A DNA stretch of 64,000 nucleotides from Spirulina sp. CS-785/01 (lineage in GTDB: Bacteria > Cyanobacteriota > Cyanobacteriia > Cyanobacteriales > Spirulinaceae): positions 82,629-146,628 of the forward strand of contig NZ_JAQMSD010000148.1 in NCBI RefSeq assembly GCF_028330525.1, written 5' to 3'. Below, piece after piece: positions 6,947 through 14,769 of this stretch. The notes below the pieces were generated by a model, which was not told the origin of the DNA, searched no databases, and worked only from the letters and a program-made list of their open reading frames with translations. How positions within the stretch are numbered: position 1 is the stretch's first letter; each line of letters opens with the position of its first letter. A program made the translations under genes and the position numbers.

Positions 6947-9142
6947 TTAACCCAGTAACTCAACGGCACGCTTAACGAAACCTTCGGCAGTAATACCATT
7001 AATAGACATCACTGCACCTGCACTAGATGCCGTTTCGCCGCGCTTCCAAGCGAACGTATCTCGCGGGCAACTGCTGCGTAACATGACGGGTTCTAACATG
7101 GCACTAGAGCCACCTGTCACGCCGATTAAGGCATCTCCGGCGAACAATTGGTTAAATTCGTCATCGCTGAGGAAACCGCCGTCAGGCTCGGCACAAGTCT
7201 CCCAGGCGGTGTCGGTGGGACGGTAGAGACGACGGGGACTGATCAGAGAAACCACTTTTGAACCAATGCCTTGGGCTTTTAATTGTTCGGCTGCTTCTAA
7301 GCTGGGAATTAAGGTCATATCCCCGACAACGGCAAAGACAACGGTTTTATCTCCGGGGGTTTCTTGTAACACAAACGCGCCCTTTTCTAACCCTTGGCGG
7401 GTTTGATCTAAGGTGCTACGAATAGGTAACGGAGACTTAGAGGCAGTGATCGTAACGCCTTTATTTTTTGTGCCTAATGCCCACTCATAACAAGCCTGAA
7501 TACTATTGGCATCACAAGGGAATAAGGGGAACACATTGCCATTGCGCATCATGGCCGCGAAATAGTTTTCAATTTCCGGGCGTTGGTGCGTCCAACCGTT
7601 GCGGCCTTGTTCTAATGCCCCGGCGGTGAATAAAGTAACAGTGGAAGGGGTGGGGCGGCGTAATTCAGCCATGGCCTGGGTTACGGTTTGCCAGATGGGG
7701 AGGCCGTTGATGGCGAAAGATTCGTAGGAACACCACAAGGTCCGTGCGCCATACAAGGCTAAACTAGCGGCTGTTCCCGCACAAGCGTCTTCGCTGAGGG
7801 GTTCATAGACTTGCCCTTGGGGTTGTTGGTGATAGGTTTCGTCGGGGGTGGGGTGGAGGATGTTTAAGCCGATGTTGACGTTGTTAATGCCGGAGGCGGC
7901 GTTTCCGTCGGCGTTGGTGATCAGGAAGTCGGGATCATTTTGCCCCACATGGACGATGAGTTCTCCCATGGCCGTTGTGGCGACTTTTTTCTCGCCACCG
8001 ACGGGGTGTTCGGTGAGGGGGAGTTGGCCTAAGTCGGGGAGGGGCCGTTCTTTTTCGGTGGTGATGATTTCTACTGCGGGGCCTCCTGCGGCACGGACGT
8101 AGTTATTGCGGATTAATTCCCAGGCTTGGGGGGTTAAGGCGCGTTGTTTGAGGGCTTTGACGATATAATCTTTTTCTACGGTGTCGCCAGCGTAGAGGTT
8201 GTGGGCTTGGGCCCCGCGTTTGTGGACTCCTGCGCCTTTGAGTTGTTTGACGATGAGGACGGTGAGATGTCCGTCTAGGGCGGCTTTGGCGGCGCGATCG
8301 CAGGTATCAATTAACACCCGCATAAATTCCATCCGCTTCTCGAAGGAAAAGAGGGTAGTATCGACGTAATCGCTGGCTTGGTTTGCGTCGTCAAAGTCTT
8401 TGGCATCTACGAGGAAGATTTCTTTAAACCCATTGCCTCCCCAATATTCGATCATTTCGTCGTTGGTTTTGGTGGACACCATGCTGTGGTGTTCTTGGGA
8501 ATACCCATTCCAGACTAGGACGGGTAAGAAGTTGGTGACGTTGGGGAAGGCGGTGTTAAAGTGGGCAATACTGCTCATCACGTAGGGTTCGCCAATCCCT
8601 CCATCGCCGATGGTGACGGGGTATAATGTGCCGGGGTTTAATTTGGCCCCTGCCATGGCAAAATGTTGGCCTTGGCCCAGAGGCCCCGCCGGGTTGAGGA
8701 GGCCGGGGATTTGGCCGGAGAGGTGGCCCAGGAGGCCGTGGGTTTCCCGGAAGCGATCGCGCAACTGTTGCACCGTTTCAATCCCCATTTTTTCTAGGGA
8801 ACGGTCGAGAAAGACATTACTATAAAAGCCAGGGGCGTGGTGTCCCACTTCCGTGACAATGTTTTTATAGCCTAGCATTACTAACGCTGCGATCGTGTCC
8901 GCAATACTGGCAAACCCCCCAGGGTGTCCAGAGGCTTTACTCGCGGTAATTTGTAAGGTTAAATAACGTAATGCGTCCGCAGCGAGCAAGGTTTGATAAA
9001 CTGCATTATTATCTCCAGGAGAAATCGCGGTTTGTCCTTGGGGAATTGCGGGGGTTTGTCCGTATTCGTCAAATCCCGGTAAACTGTCGGCAAAGTATTG
9101 GATGCCTTGACAAAAGGCAGGGGTTGCGGTAGCAACAGTCAT
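6947..9142 (-). CDS. Phosphoketolase family protein (thiamine diphosphate enzyme)
   Basis: This 731-residue enzyme belongs to the phosphoketolase/transketolase superfamily. Phosphoketolases cleave xylulose 5-phosphate or fructose 6-phosphate with phosphate to give acetyl phosphate. Seen are KASGHPGG near residue 68, HHAPGFYSN, the GHLSG.IPG segment, the thiamine diphosphate motif beginning GDGGIGEPYVMSS, and NGYSQEHHSMVS. C-terminal phosphoketolase-like stretches are GINNVNIGLN and WCSYESFAINGLP. The N-terminus (PAFCQGIQYF) resembles the shorter cyanobacterial phosphoketolases; such genes are sometimes labelled transketolase. Start ATG 9142 is preceded by an AGGAAA. It stands alone, with its own terminator. 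Confidence 0.82.
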   Translation of the reverse strand: MTVATATPAFCQGIQYFADSLPGFDEYGQTPAIPQGQTAISPGDNNAVYQTLLAADALRYLTLQITASKASGHPGGFASIADTIAALVMLGYKNIVTEVGHHAPGFYSNVFLDRSLEKMGIETVQQLRDRFRETHGLLGHLSGQIPGLLNPAGPLGQGQHFAMAGAKLNPGTLYPVTIGDGGIGEPYVMSSIAHFNTAFPNVTNFLPVLVWNGYSQEHHSMVSTKTNDEMIEYWGGNGFKEIFLVDAKDFDDANQASDYVDTTLFSFEKRMEFMRVLIDTCDRAAKAALDGHLTVLIVKQLKGAGVHKRGAQAHNLYAGDTVEKDYIVKALKQRALTPQAWELIRNNYVRAAGGPAVEIITTEKERPLPDLGQLPLTEHPVGGEKKVATTAMGELIVHVGQNDPDFLITNADGNAASGINNVNIGLNILHPTPDETYHQQPQGQVYEPLSEDACAGTAASLALYGARTLWCSYESFAINGLPIWQTVTQAMAELRRPTPSTVTLFTAGALEQGRNGWTHQRPEIENYFAAMMRNGNVFPLFPCDANSIQACYEWALGTKNKGVTITASKSPLPIRSTLDQTRQGLEKGAFVLQETPGDKTVVFAVVGDMTLIPSLEAAEQLKAQGIGSKVVSLISPRRLYRPTDTAWETCAEPDGGFLSDDEFNQLFAGDALIGVTGGSSAMLEPVMLRSSCPRDTFAWKRGETASSAGAVMSINGITAEGFVKRAVELLG

Positions 9143-9367
9143 GCTGATGTTTCCTCTTGATTGTCTTGACCAATGTTAAATAAATCTTACAAGTTGCACG
9201 GATACAGAGGAAACTTATCCTAAGAGTGAAATATTTAATTTTTCTTTTTTTGCCCTCCTTGGGTATTGTGATCCTATAAAGGCGAATGAATGCAGTTTGC
9301 TTTGTGAAGTTTGATGAAGTCCAAGGAAGGGGGTTATTGTTGCCGCTTCCTCCCCTTGGAAGCTGTC

Positions 9368-10102
9368 ATGTTTCAATTTAACCTTCTACCGATACCGCGT
9401 TGGGTGATCGGTGTCTTACAACGACTACAACCCTTATTTTTCCCGTTTTCAACCATGCTTTTTCGTGATCGCCAGGATGCTGGACAGAAACTCGGCCAAC
9501 AGTTACGCTCCTATGCACAACAGGAGGATGTGTTAGTGTTGGGATTAGCGCGGGGAGGTGTTCCTGTGGCAGTGGAAGTCGCCCAACAGTTACAAGTTCC
9601 CGTTGATGCGTTTATTGTGCGTAAGTTAGGGTTGCCTGGACATTCGGAAATGGCTATGGGTGCGATCGCATCCGGAGGCATCCGCGTTTTAAATGAAGCG
9701 TTAGTCGAACAACAAAAGATTTCCCAGGCACAAATTCAAGAAGTTGTCAACCAAGAACAGGCCGAATTAACCCGACGGGAGAACTTATATTACGGAGAAG
9801 ACGGCCTACAAGAAATCCAAAACCGTACCATCATATTAGTTGATGACGGCATCGCCACCGGAGCAACCATGCACGTTGCTGCCTTAGCCTTACGACAAAA
9901 GAACCCTAAAAAGATTATAGCCGCCATTCCCCTCTGTGCGCCCCAAACCGCCACCCCAGATCATCTCGGAGTGGATGAAGTCGTGTGTTTAGAAACCCCG
10001 GACCCTCTGCGGGCCATTAGTCTCTGGTATGAGAAATTTGAACAGGTGAGTGATGAAGAAGTGCAACAGTTACTCCAAGAGGGTAGTTCTGTTGAAAGAT
10101 AA
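9368..10102 (+). CDS. Phosphoribosyltransferase family protein
   Basis: A type I phosphoribosyltransferase fold is shown by the PRPP-binding loop IILVDDGIATGATM. Further family marks are LGLARGGVPVAVEVA and the VRKLGLPGHSEMAMGAIA segment typical of the stand-alone cyanobacterial PRTase family. The true nucleobase or phosphate substrate is not known for this group. Start is uncertain: ATG 9368 has a GGAA upstream and gives 244 residues, ATG 9455 gives the family core (MLFRDRQDAG), and TTG 9311 is the longest frame. A promoter region of about 200 bases separates it from the divergent phosphoketolase. Confidence 0.85.
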   Translation: MFQFNLLPIPRWVIGVLQRLQPLFFPFSTMLFRDRQDAGQKLGQQLRSYAQQEDVLVLGLARGGVPVAVEVAQQLQVPVDAFIVRKLGLPGHSEMAMGAIASGGIRVLNEALVEQQKISQAQIQEVVNQEQAELTRRENLYYGEDGLQEIQNRTIILVDDGIATGATMHVAALALRQKNPKKIIAAIPLCAPQTATPDHLGVDEVVCLETPDPLRAISLWYEKFEQVSDEEVQQLLQEGSSVER

Positions 10103-10120
10103 TTCATGAATTGACTTAAA

Positions 10121-10735
10121 TCAACCCGCTTGAAAAATTTGCTGTGCGGTTAACGCTAAATCTGGGAAAGCCCAAGACTCAATCCTTTCATTATCCCGAA
10201 ATTGCGTGACTTCATACTCTCCATTAACCCGTTTATAAACTGAAATCGTCGGAGATTTAGGATTCCCAATAAAACGTCTGCCTCCTAACCCCAAATAATC
10301 CACAATCCAATATTCCGGAATCCCCATTAATTCGTAATCTCCCACCTTCCTCAAATAATCATTCTGCCAGTTCTGACTCACCACTTCCACCACTAACCGC
10401 ACCGAATTTCCTAGGGTAATAACAGACTCCCTTTGCCAACGGGGTTCTTGGTTTAATTTCTCTTGATCTAAAACAATCACATCCGGTTGATAACCTGATT
10501 CATCATCTAGGGGTTTCAAGAGACAGTCACCAGGGATAGAGTAGGGTAATTCGTAACGGTCAATTTGAACCGCCAACTTTAAGTTAATCAACCCGGTAAT
10601 ATTGGAATGCGCTCCAGTTCCTAACGGCATTTCAACAATATTCCCATTATGTAACTCATATTTACAAGTGGCATTTTCTGGATACCAAGCCACAAATTCA
10701 TCAAAGGAGATCGGTTGAGCAATCGTCTGAGTCAT
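10121..10735 (-). CDS. Uma2 family protein (PD-(D/E)XK nuclease-like)
   Basis: Uma2 (DUF820) proteins have a restriction-endonuclease-like fold and are greatly expanded in cyanobacteria; their biological role is unclear. Seen here are the N-terminal SFDEFVAWYPE, YELHNGNIVEMP, the active site Asp in YQPDVIVLD and the E-x-V-S pattern in LVVEVVSQNW. Start ATG 10735 is chosen because AAGGAGA lies five bases before it; the longer frame to 10750 lacks this. The 204 residues match the family. It converges on the phosphoribosyltransferase gene. Two more Uma2 genes are in this window. Confidence 0.88.
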   Translation of the reverse strand: MTQTIAQPISFDEFVAWYPENATCKYELHNGNIVEMPLGTGAHSNITGLINLKLAVQIDRYELPYSIPGDCLLKPLDDESGYQPDVIVLDQEKLNQEPRWQRESVITLGNSVRLVVEVVSQNWQNDYLRKVGDYELMGIPEYWIVDYLGLGGRRFIGNPKSPTISVYKRVNGEYEVTQFRDNERIESWAFPDLALTAQQIFQAG

Positions 10736-10803
10736 GGTTCTCCTTCCCAACTGGATTCACTCTATACTAGAATAACCAATAATGATTAATTGAAAGACAA
10801 GAA

Positions 10804-10823
10804 CCTTGGATGAAAATCCAAGG
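10804..10823. repeat. CCTTGGAT/ATCCAAGG palindrome, copy 2
   Basis: An 8-bp stem around GAAA, followed by CTCA. It is a sequence variant of the palindromes at 4789, 31916 and 52087. Confidence 0.5.
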
Positions 10824-10937
10824 CTCAAAGCCAAAACCCTTTAATTGGGCTAATTCAGAATATAAGCGTGAATCCAACGGGTGAAAGTCGCCCTAGGCGA
10901 GGCTTTAGACCCAAAATTTTTTGGTAAATCCAGAATA

Positions 10938-11010
10938 TGGAGGTAAGCGGGCTCGAACCGCTGACGTCCTGCTTGCAAAGCAGGTGCTCTACCAACTGAG
11001 CTATACCCCC
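10938..11010 (-). tRNA. tRNA-Ala (anticodon TGC)
   Basis: Read on the minus strand, the 73-base gene has a 7-bp acceptor stem GGGGGTA/TACCTCC with one G-T pair, and a D arm with AGCTCAGTTGGTAGAGC. The anticodon stem CCTGC/GCAGG encloses TTTGCAA, giving anticodon TGC. The T arm contains GGTTCGAGCC. The discriminator base is A, and no CCA is encoded. Confidence 0.97.
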
Positions 11011-11178
11011 GAATTGCATTCCCTAATTCATTCAATTTGGGAAACCCGTTTAAAATTTCTCTAAAACTAGGAGGGCTTTTTTAAACGCGCATTTGCTATT
11101 ATACACTACACATCAGAAATGTCTAGCATTTTTTAAAAATTTCTTTTTTATCCCAGACGCAAACCCACTCAAACCGCC

Positions 11179-12078
11179 ATGACGCTAGTTGTTGCCACGT
11201 TTTATAAATTTGTCCATCTCCCGGATTTCCAGGAGAAACAGACCCCCCTCACGGAGTTTTGCCAAGACCAGGAGATTAAGGGGACTATTCTCCTTGCCGA
11301 AGAAGGCATCAATGGCACGATCGCGGGGTCTCGGTCAAACATCGACGCAGTGCTGGCCTATTTGCGCTCTGACCCCCGTTTGGCGGACTTAACCCCCAAA
11401 GAATCCTCCGCCAAAACCCCTCCCTTTGCCCGCTTAAAGGTGCGTCTCAAGCGGGAAATTGTCACCTTGGGAGTTTCCGACGCAAACCCCACCCAACAAG
11501 TGGGTCAATACGTCCCCCCCAAGGACTGGAATGCGTTAATTCGTGACCCCGATGTAGTGGTGATTGATACCCGCAATGACTACGAGGTGAAGATTGGCAC
11601 ATTTCGCGGGGCCAAAAATCCCCAGACCCACTCCTTTCGGGAGTTTCCCGACTATGTAAACGAGACTCTCAACCCCCAACACCCGCAAAAGGTGGCCATG
11701 TTTTGTACTGGGGGAATTCGTTGTGAGAAAGCGACCTCTTACCTATTGCGTCAGGGGTTTCAGGAGGTGTATCACTTACAAGGGGGAATTCTCAAGTATT
11801 TAGAAGAAGTTCCAGAGGAGGAAAGTTTATGGGACGGAGACTGTTTTGTCTTTGATGAACGGGTTGCGGTGAAACATGGGTTAAAACCGGGGGAGTATGA
11901 CCTATGTTTGAGTTGCGGTCATCCCATTTCACAAGAGGATCAACAATCGCCGTATTATGAGGAGGGGATTGCTTGTCCTTACTGTTCCGAGAGCTTAACC
12001 CCGGACAAGCGATCGCGTCAAGCCGAGAAGCTCAAACAACGGAAACTAGCCGCAAACCGCCAAAATCCCCTAACCTGA
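11179..12078 (+). CDS. trhO: tRNA uridine(34) hydroxylase, rhodanese-domain protein
   Basis: TrhO (formerly YceA) hydroxylates uridine at the wobble position of certain tRNAs, giving 5-hydroxyuridine. The 299 residues contain an N-terminal acylphosphatase-like region with [13 protein letters not shown], and a rhodanese domain at about 125-220 with [16 protein letters not shown] and the catalytic Cys in [13 protein letters not shown] Cys-rich tail has CLSCGH and CPYC, probably metal-binding. Start is ATG 11179. The next gene begins 5 to 26 bases after its stop, so the two may be co-transcribed. Confidence 0.93.
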   Translation: MTLVVATFYKFVHLPDFQEKQTPLTEFCQDQEIKGTILLAEEGINGTIAGSRSNIDAVLAYLRSDPRLADLTPKESSAKTPPFARLKVRLKREIVTLGVSDANPTQQVGQYVPPKDWNALIRDPDVVVIDTRNDYEVKIGTFRGAKNPQTHSFREFPDYVNETLNPQHPQKVAMFCTGGIRCEKATSYLLRQGFQEVYHLQGGILKYLEEVPEEESLWDGDCFVFDERVAVKHGLKPGEYDLCLSCGHPISQEDQQSPYYEEGIACPYCSESLTPDKRSRQAEKLKQRKLAANRQNPLT

Positions 12079-12103
12079 TAGGGTGAGAGTCAACGAGTCA
12101 TCC

Positions 12104-13210
12104 ATGAATAGTGTCTTTTCTCCCTTACAACGATTTCTCCTGACCTGGTTATTAGTGTTATTAGTGGGTTGGGGAACTGCGATCGCATTAGGATATGTGG
12201 GAGAATTGATCAGCATTCTCCTCGCATCTGCATTAATCACCTTTTTACTCAACTATCCCGTCTCCCTGCTTAAATTTGCCCTCCCCCGGCCCGTGGCCGC
12301 AGTCTGCGTCTATCTCGTTGCGGCCATTCTCGTCATTTTCCTCGCATTAACCCTCATTCCCCCCGTCTTTAACCAAGGTCGTCAACTCATCCTCCGTTTA
12401 CCCGACTTACTCGAAGAAGGACAACAACAACTGGTGGAGTTACAAACCTGGAGTGTCACCCACAACTTCCCCATCAATGTCCAGTGGTTAACCGGACAAC
12501 TCCTCGGACGCATTCAAACCCAAGTCGAAGCGATCGCCAAAAGTGGGTTTGGGTTAGTCATTGGGACTTTTAGCTGGTTTCTCGACTTTATTTTAATCCT
12601 CGTCCTCTCCTTTTATATGCTTATCGACGGAGAAAGACTATGGGGGACCTTAATTTTCTTCCTCACCCCCAAAATCAAAGAAGAATTAACCCAATCCTTA
12701 CGTAAAAACTTACAACGCTTCGTCACAGGACAATTAATTTTAGGCTTATTCATGGCCACCACCTTATCCTTTGCCTTTCGTTTCCTCGATGTCCCCTTTT
12801 TCCTTCTCTTTGCCGTCTTTATCGGTTTAATGGAAATCATCCCCTTTATTGGGGCAACATTAGGCATCAGTACCGTGGTCATTATCGTGACTTTTATTGA
12901 TGGTTGGTTAGCTGTACAAGTGTTAGGTGTCTCGCTCATTTTGCAGCAAATTAAAGATAACTTAGTCGCCCCTAGAATTATGGGCAACTTAACCGGATTA
13001 TCCCCCGTCATCATTCTCTCTGCACTCTTACTAGGTGCGAAAATTGGTGGATTATTAGGCGTAATTTTAGCCATTCCTTTAACGGGAGTTGTTAAGAGTT
13101 TACTAGATATCGTTCTCGATCCCAATTTACCTCCCCAGACCGGATCATTTTTCTATAACCCACTAAAAGCAAAACAATTAAATGGCAGTCAGGAGGAAGT
13201 CAACAATTAA
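12104..13210 (+). CDS. AI-2E family transporter (PerM-like membrane protein)
   Basis: This polytopic membrane protein of about 368 residues belongs to the AI-2E/PerM (UPF0118) family, some of which move small molecules or ions outward. Hydrophobic helices near residues 12-55 and 62-85 are followed by an amphipathic loop (RLPDLLEEGQQQL). Then come a set of helices with the family stretches QLILGLFMA, GLMEIIPFIGATLG, QQIKDNLVAPRIMG and the C-terminal GLLGVILAIPLTGV. ATG 12104 is preferred; GTG 12083 is the longest frame and begins five bases after trhO. The true substrate is unknown. Confidence 0.88.
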   Translation: MNSVFSPLQRFLLTWLLVLLVGWGTAIALGYVGELISILLASALITFLLNYPVSLLKFALPRPVAAVCVYLVAAILVIFLALTLIPPVFNQGRQLILRLPDLLEEGQQQLVELQTWSVTHNFPINVQWLTGQLLGRIQTQVEAIAKSGFGLVIGTFSWFLDFILILVLSFYMLIDGERLWGTLIFFLTPKIKEELTQSLRKNLQRFVTGQLILGLFMATTLSFAFRFLDVPFFLLFAVFIGLMEIIPFIGATLGISTVVIIVTFIDGWLAVQVLGVSLILQQIKDNLVAPRIMGNLTGLSPVIILSALLLGAKIGGLLGVILAIPLTGVVKSLLDIVLDPNLPPQTGSFFYNPLKAKQLNGSQEEVNN

Positions 13211-13211
13211 A

Positions 13212-13240
13212 TTGATGACAATCTTAAAAAGTGATATAAT
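13212..13240 (+). promoter_or_regulatory. Sigma-70-type promoter of the E5-like RNase pair
   Basis: TTGATG (13212-13217), a 17-base spacer and a perfect TATAAT (13235-13240) lie just after the preceding gene and about 70 bases before the RNase start. The spacing and hexamers fit a housekeeping promoter. Confidence 0.6.
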
Positions 13241-13312
13241 AATGAATTATGCTGTATTTAATAAAGTTAATCTGACTGAGAATACGAGTCAACTAAAGTA
13301 TCAACTAATTTG

Positions 13313-13588
13313 ATGACCAAAATTGTATTTGGTAAAAAAATTAGAAAGCAGTTACCTAAACGAGGTTGGACAGAAGAATTAATAAAACAGTTAGTTCTTA
13401 ATCCATATCATGTAAAACCAACATTAGATCAAAGATGGATGCCAGATGGTTCAAAAAACAATGATCCCGCAACTAAATATTATCGTCAGGATGGCAACTA
13501 TGTTGTAGTGAATGATCGGACTGGTGATATTGTTCAGGTTAGTAATATTTTTGATCCACAATGGATTGATCCATCTTCTAATGAATAA
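13313..13588 (+). CDS. Colicin E5-like ribonuclease (putative toxin)
   Basis: The 91-residue protein looks like a free-standing colicin E5 C-terminal RNase domain. Colicin E5 cuts the anticodon loop of tRNAs for Tyr, His, Asn and Asp. Seen features are KKIRKQLPKRGW at the N-terminus, the NNDPATKYYRQDGNYVVVND core and GDIVQVSNIFDPQW at the end, all hallmarks of this family. There is no secretion or receptor domain, so it acts inside the cell if active. ATG 13313 is chosen over TTG 13310. Its ribosome site is poor, whereas that of the next gene is good. The DNA is AT-rich compared with its flanks. Confidence 0.78.
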   Translation: MTKIVFGKKIRKQLPKRGWTEELIKQLVLNPYHVKPTLDQRWMPDGSKNNDPATKYYRQDGNYVVVNDRTGDIVQVSNIFDPQWIDPSSNE

Positions 13589-13657
13589 TTACCATAAATT
13601 ATAAACATCGAGGTATGTTAGCAAATTAATCTCTTAACTCAAACAAAGGAATTAATT

Positions 13658-13957
13658 ATGGAGACCACACAAACCTTAATTCATAAATATAAAGAGATAG
13701 GATTTTGGAAAGCAGGAGAACTTCTCCTAAAACCCAAAAATGCCCTTCAACTCATTACTGAATTAGAACAAAGAAGAATACAAATTTTTGGTGTTGACTT
13801 GTGGTATCTACAAGAGAACGGAATAGTAGAAGACCCAAACTCCCTTGATTTAAGTTCTATTACAGATGCGAAAGAAAGTGCAAAAATCGCCAAAGACTTT
13901 ATTCAATTCCACTTACCTCAATGGGTCATATTTGTCTCCCTAGTTATTGATGACTAA
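13658..13957 (+). CDS. Putative immunity/antitoxin partner of the E5-like RNase
   Basis: This 99-residue protein lies 69 bases after the RNase gene and has a strong ribosome site (AAAGGAATTAATT before ATG). No family could be named with certainty. The arrangement of a helix (ALQLITELEQRR), then IQIFGVDLWYL, then a helix of AKESAKIAKDF and a last strand (WVIFVSLVI) resembles, from memory, the small acidic colicin E5 immunity protein. It is acidic, as expected for a partner of a basic RNase. Pairing with the upstream gene is inferred from position and this likeness. Confidence 0.6.
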   Translation: METTQTLIHKYKEIGFWKAGELLLKPKNALQLITELEQRRIQIFGVDLWYLQENGIVEDPNSLDLSSITDAKESAKIAKDFIQFHLPQWVIFVSLVIDD

Positions 13958-13968
13958 AACCAAAAACT

Positions 13969-14003
13969 CCCTCTCCGTGTCCTCTGTGTTTCTGTGGTTC
14001 AAC
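13969..14003 (+). repeat. GTGTCTTTGTGGTTCAA-type dispersed repeat, copy 1
   Basis: The stretch ending CTGTGTTTCTGTGGTTCAAC belongs to a family with copies at 14709-14745 (inverted), 37998-38027 and 50078-50107. Copies 1 and 2 face each other around the methyltransferase gene. Confidence 0.6.
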
Positions 14004-14009
14004 AAAAAC

Positions 14010-14672
14010 TTATTGCTTCCTTGCTAATGTTAACCCATCTGCAATTGGAACTAAACTTATTGACACCCGATCATCCTGATACACTTTATCATTAAAACTC
14101 CGAATGGCCTGAGTACGGTTATCATCCACCGTCTCATCCGCAACTCGTCCCGACCATAACACATTATCCACCGCAACTAACCCCCCCGGACGCAATAACT
14201 GTAAACAGCGTTCATAATAGTTCTCATAATTGCGCTTATCTGCATCAATAAAGGCAAAATCAAAGGTTTCTGTTTCTCCTGCGGCAATTAATTCATCAAG
14301 GGTATCTAACGCAGGGGCAATGCGTAAATCAATTTTATCTGCGACGTTTGCTTGTTGCCAATAGCGACGGGCAATTTCTGTTTTTTCTTCATCAATATCA
14401 CACCCGACAACTTTCCCCTCTGGAGGCAATGCTAAGGCAACTACTAAGGCACTATATCCCGTAAATACACCAATATCTAATGTTTTCTTAGCCTTCATTA
14501 ATTGTACTAATAATGCCATAAATTGACCCTGTTCTGGGGCAATTTGCATTTGGGACATGGGCAGTTGGGCGGTTTCTTCTCGTAACTGTTTTAAAATGTC
14601 CGGTTCACGTAAGGAAACCGCTTGTAGATAATGGTGTAATGAGTCATCTAAACCGAGTGTTTTTTTAGTCAT
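14010..14672 (-). CDS. Class I SAM-dependent O-methyltransferase
   Basis: The 220 residues match the caffeoyl-CoA/catechol-type O-methyltransferase family (Methyltransf_3). The SAM-binding GVFTGYSALVVALALP motif is near residue 78. KVVGCDIDEE follows, then FDFAFIDADKRNYENYY with the metal-binding Asp residues and LRPGGLVAVDNVLWSGRVAD. The enzyme probably methylates a catechol or related small molecule; the substrate is not known. ATG 14672 gives a family-typical length. It is flanked on both sides by inverted copies of a dispersed repeat. Confidence 0.9.
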   Translation of the reverse strand: MTKKTLGLDDSLHHYLQAVSLREPDILKQLREETAQLPMSQMQIAPEQGQFMALLVQLMKAKKTLDIGVFTGYSALVVALALPPEGKVVGCDIDEEKTEIARRYWQQANVADKIDLRIAPALDTLDELIAAGETETFDFAFIDADKRNYENYYERCLQLLRPGGLVAVDNVLWSGRVADETVDDNRTQAIRSFNDKVYQDDRVSISLVPIADGLTLARKQ

Positions 14673-14708
14673 AAGTGGGGGATCTGAATTCTAGTTATTT
14701 GTTAGGCA

Positions 14709-14745
14709 TTGAACCACAAAGACACAAAGAACACAAAGAGAGAGG
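14709..14745 (-). repeat. GTGTCTTTGTGGTTCAA-type dispersed repeat, copy 2 (inverted)
   Basis: The plus strand reads TTGAACCACAAAGACACAAA, the reverse complement of the copies at 37998 and 50078. It lies just upstream of the methyltransferase start. Confidence 0.6.
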
Positions 14746-14769
14746 AAAAGCAAGTAAATCCCTTCTCCA

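Noticed and set aside
6784..6999. Longer start for the DUF262 gene
   Set aside because: The added residues overlap the phosphoketolase end and its terminator and have no resemblance to the family.
10850..11035. Short minus-strand frame of 61 codons
   Set aside because: It covers the tRNA-Ala gene and so cannot be a real protein gene.
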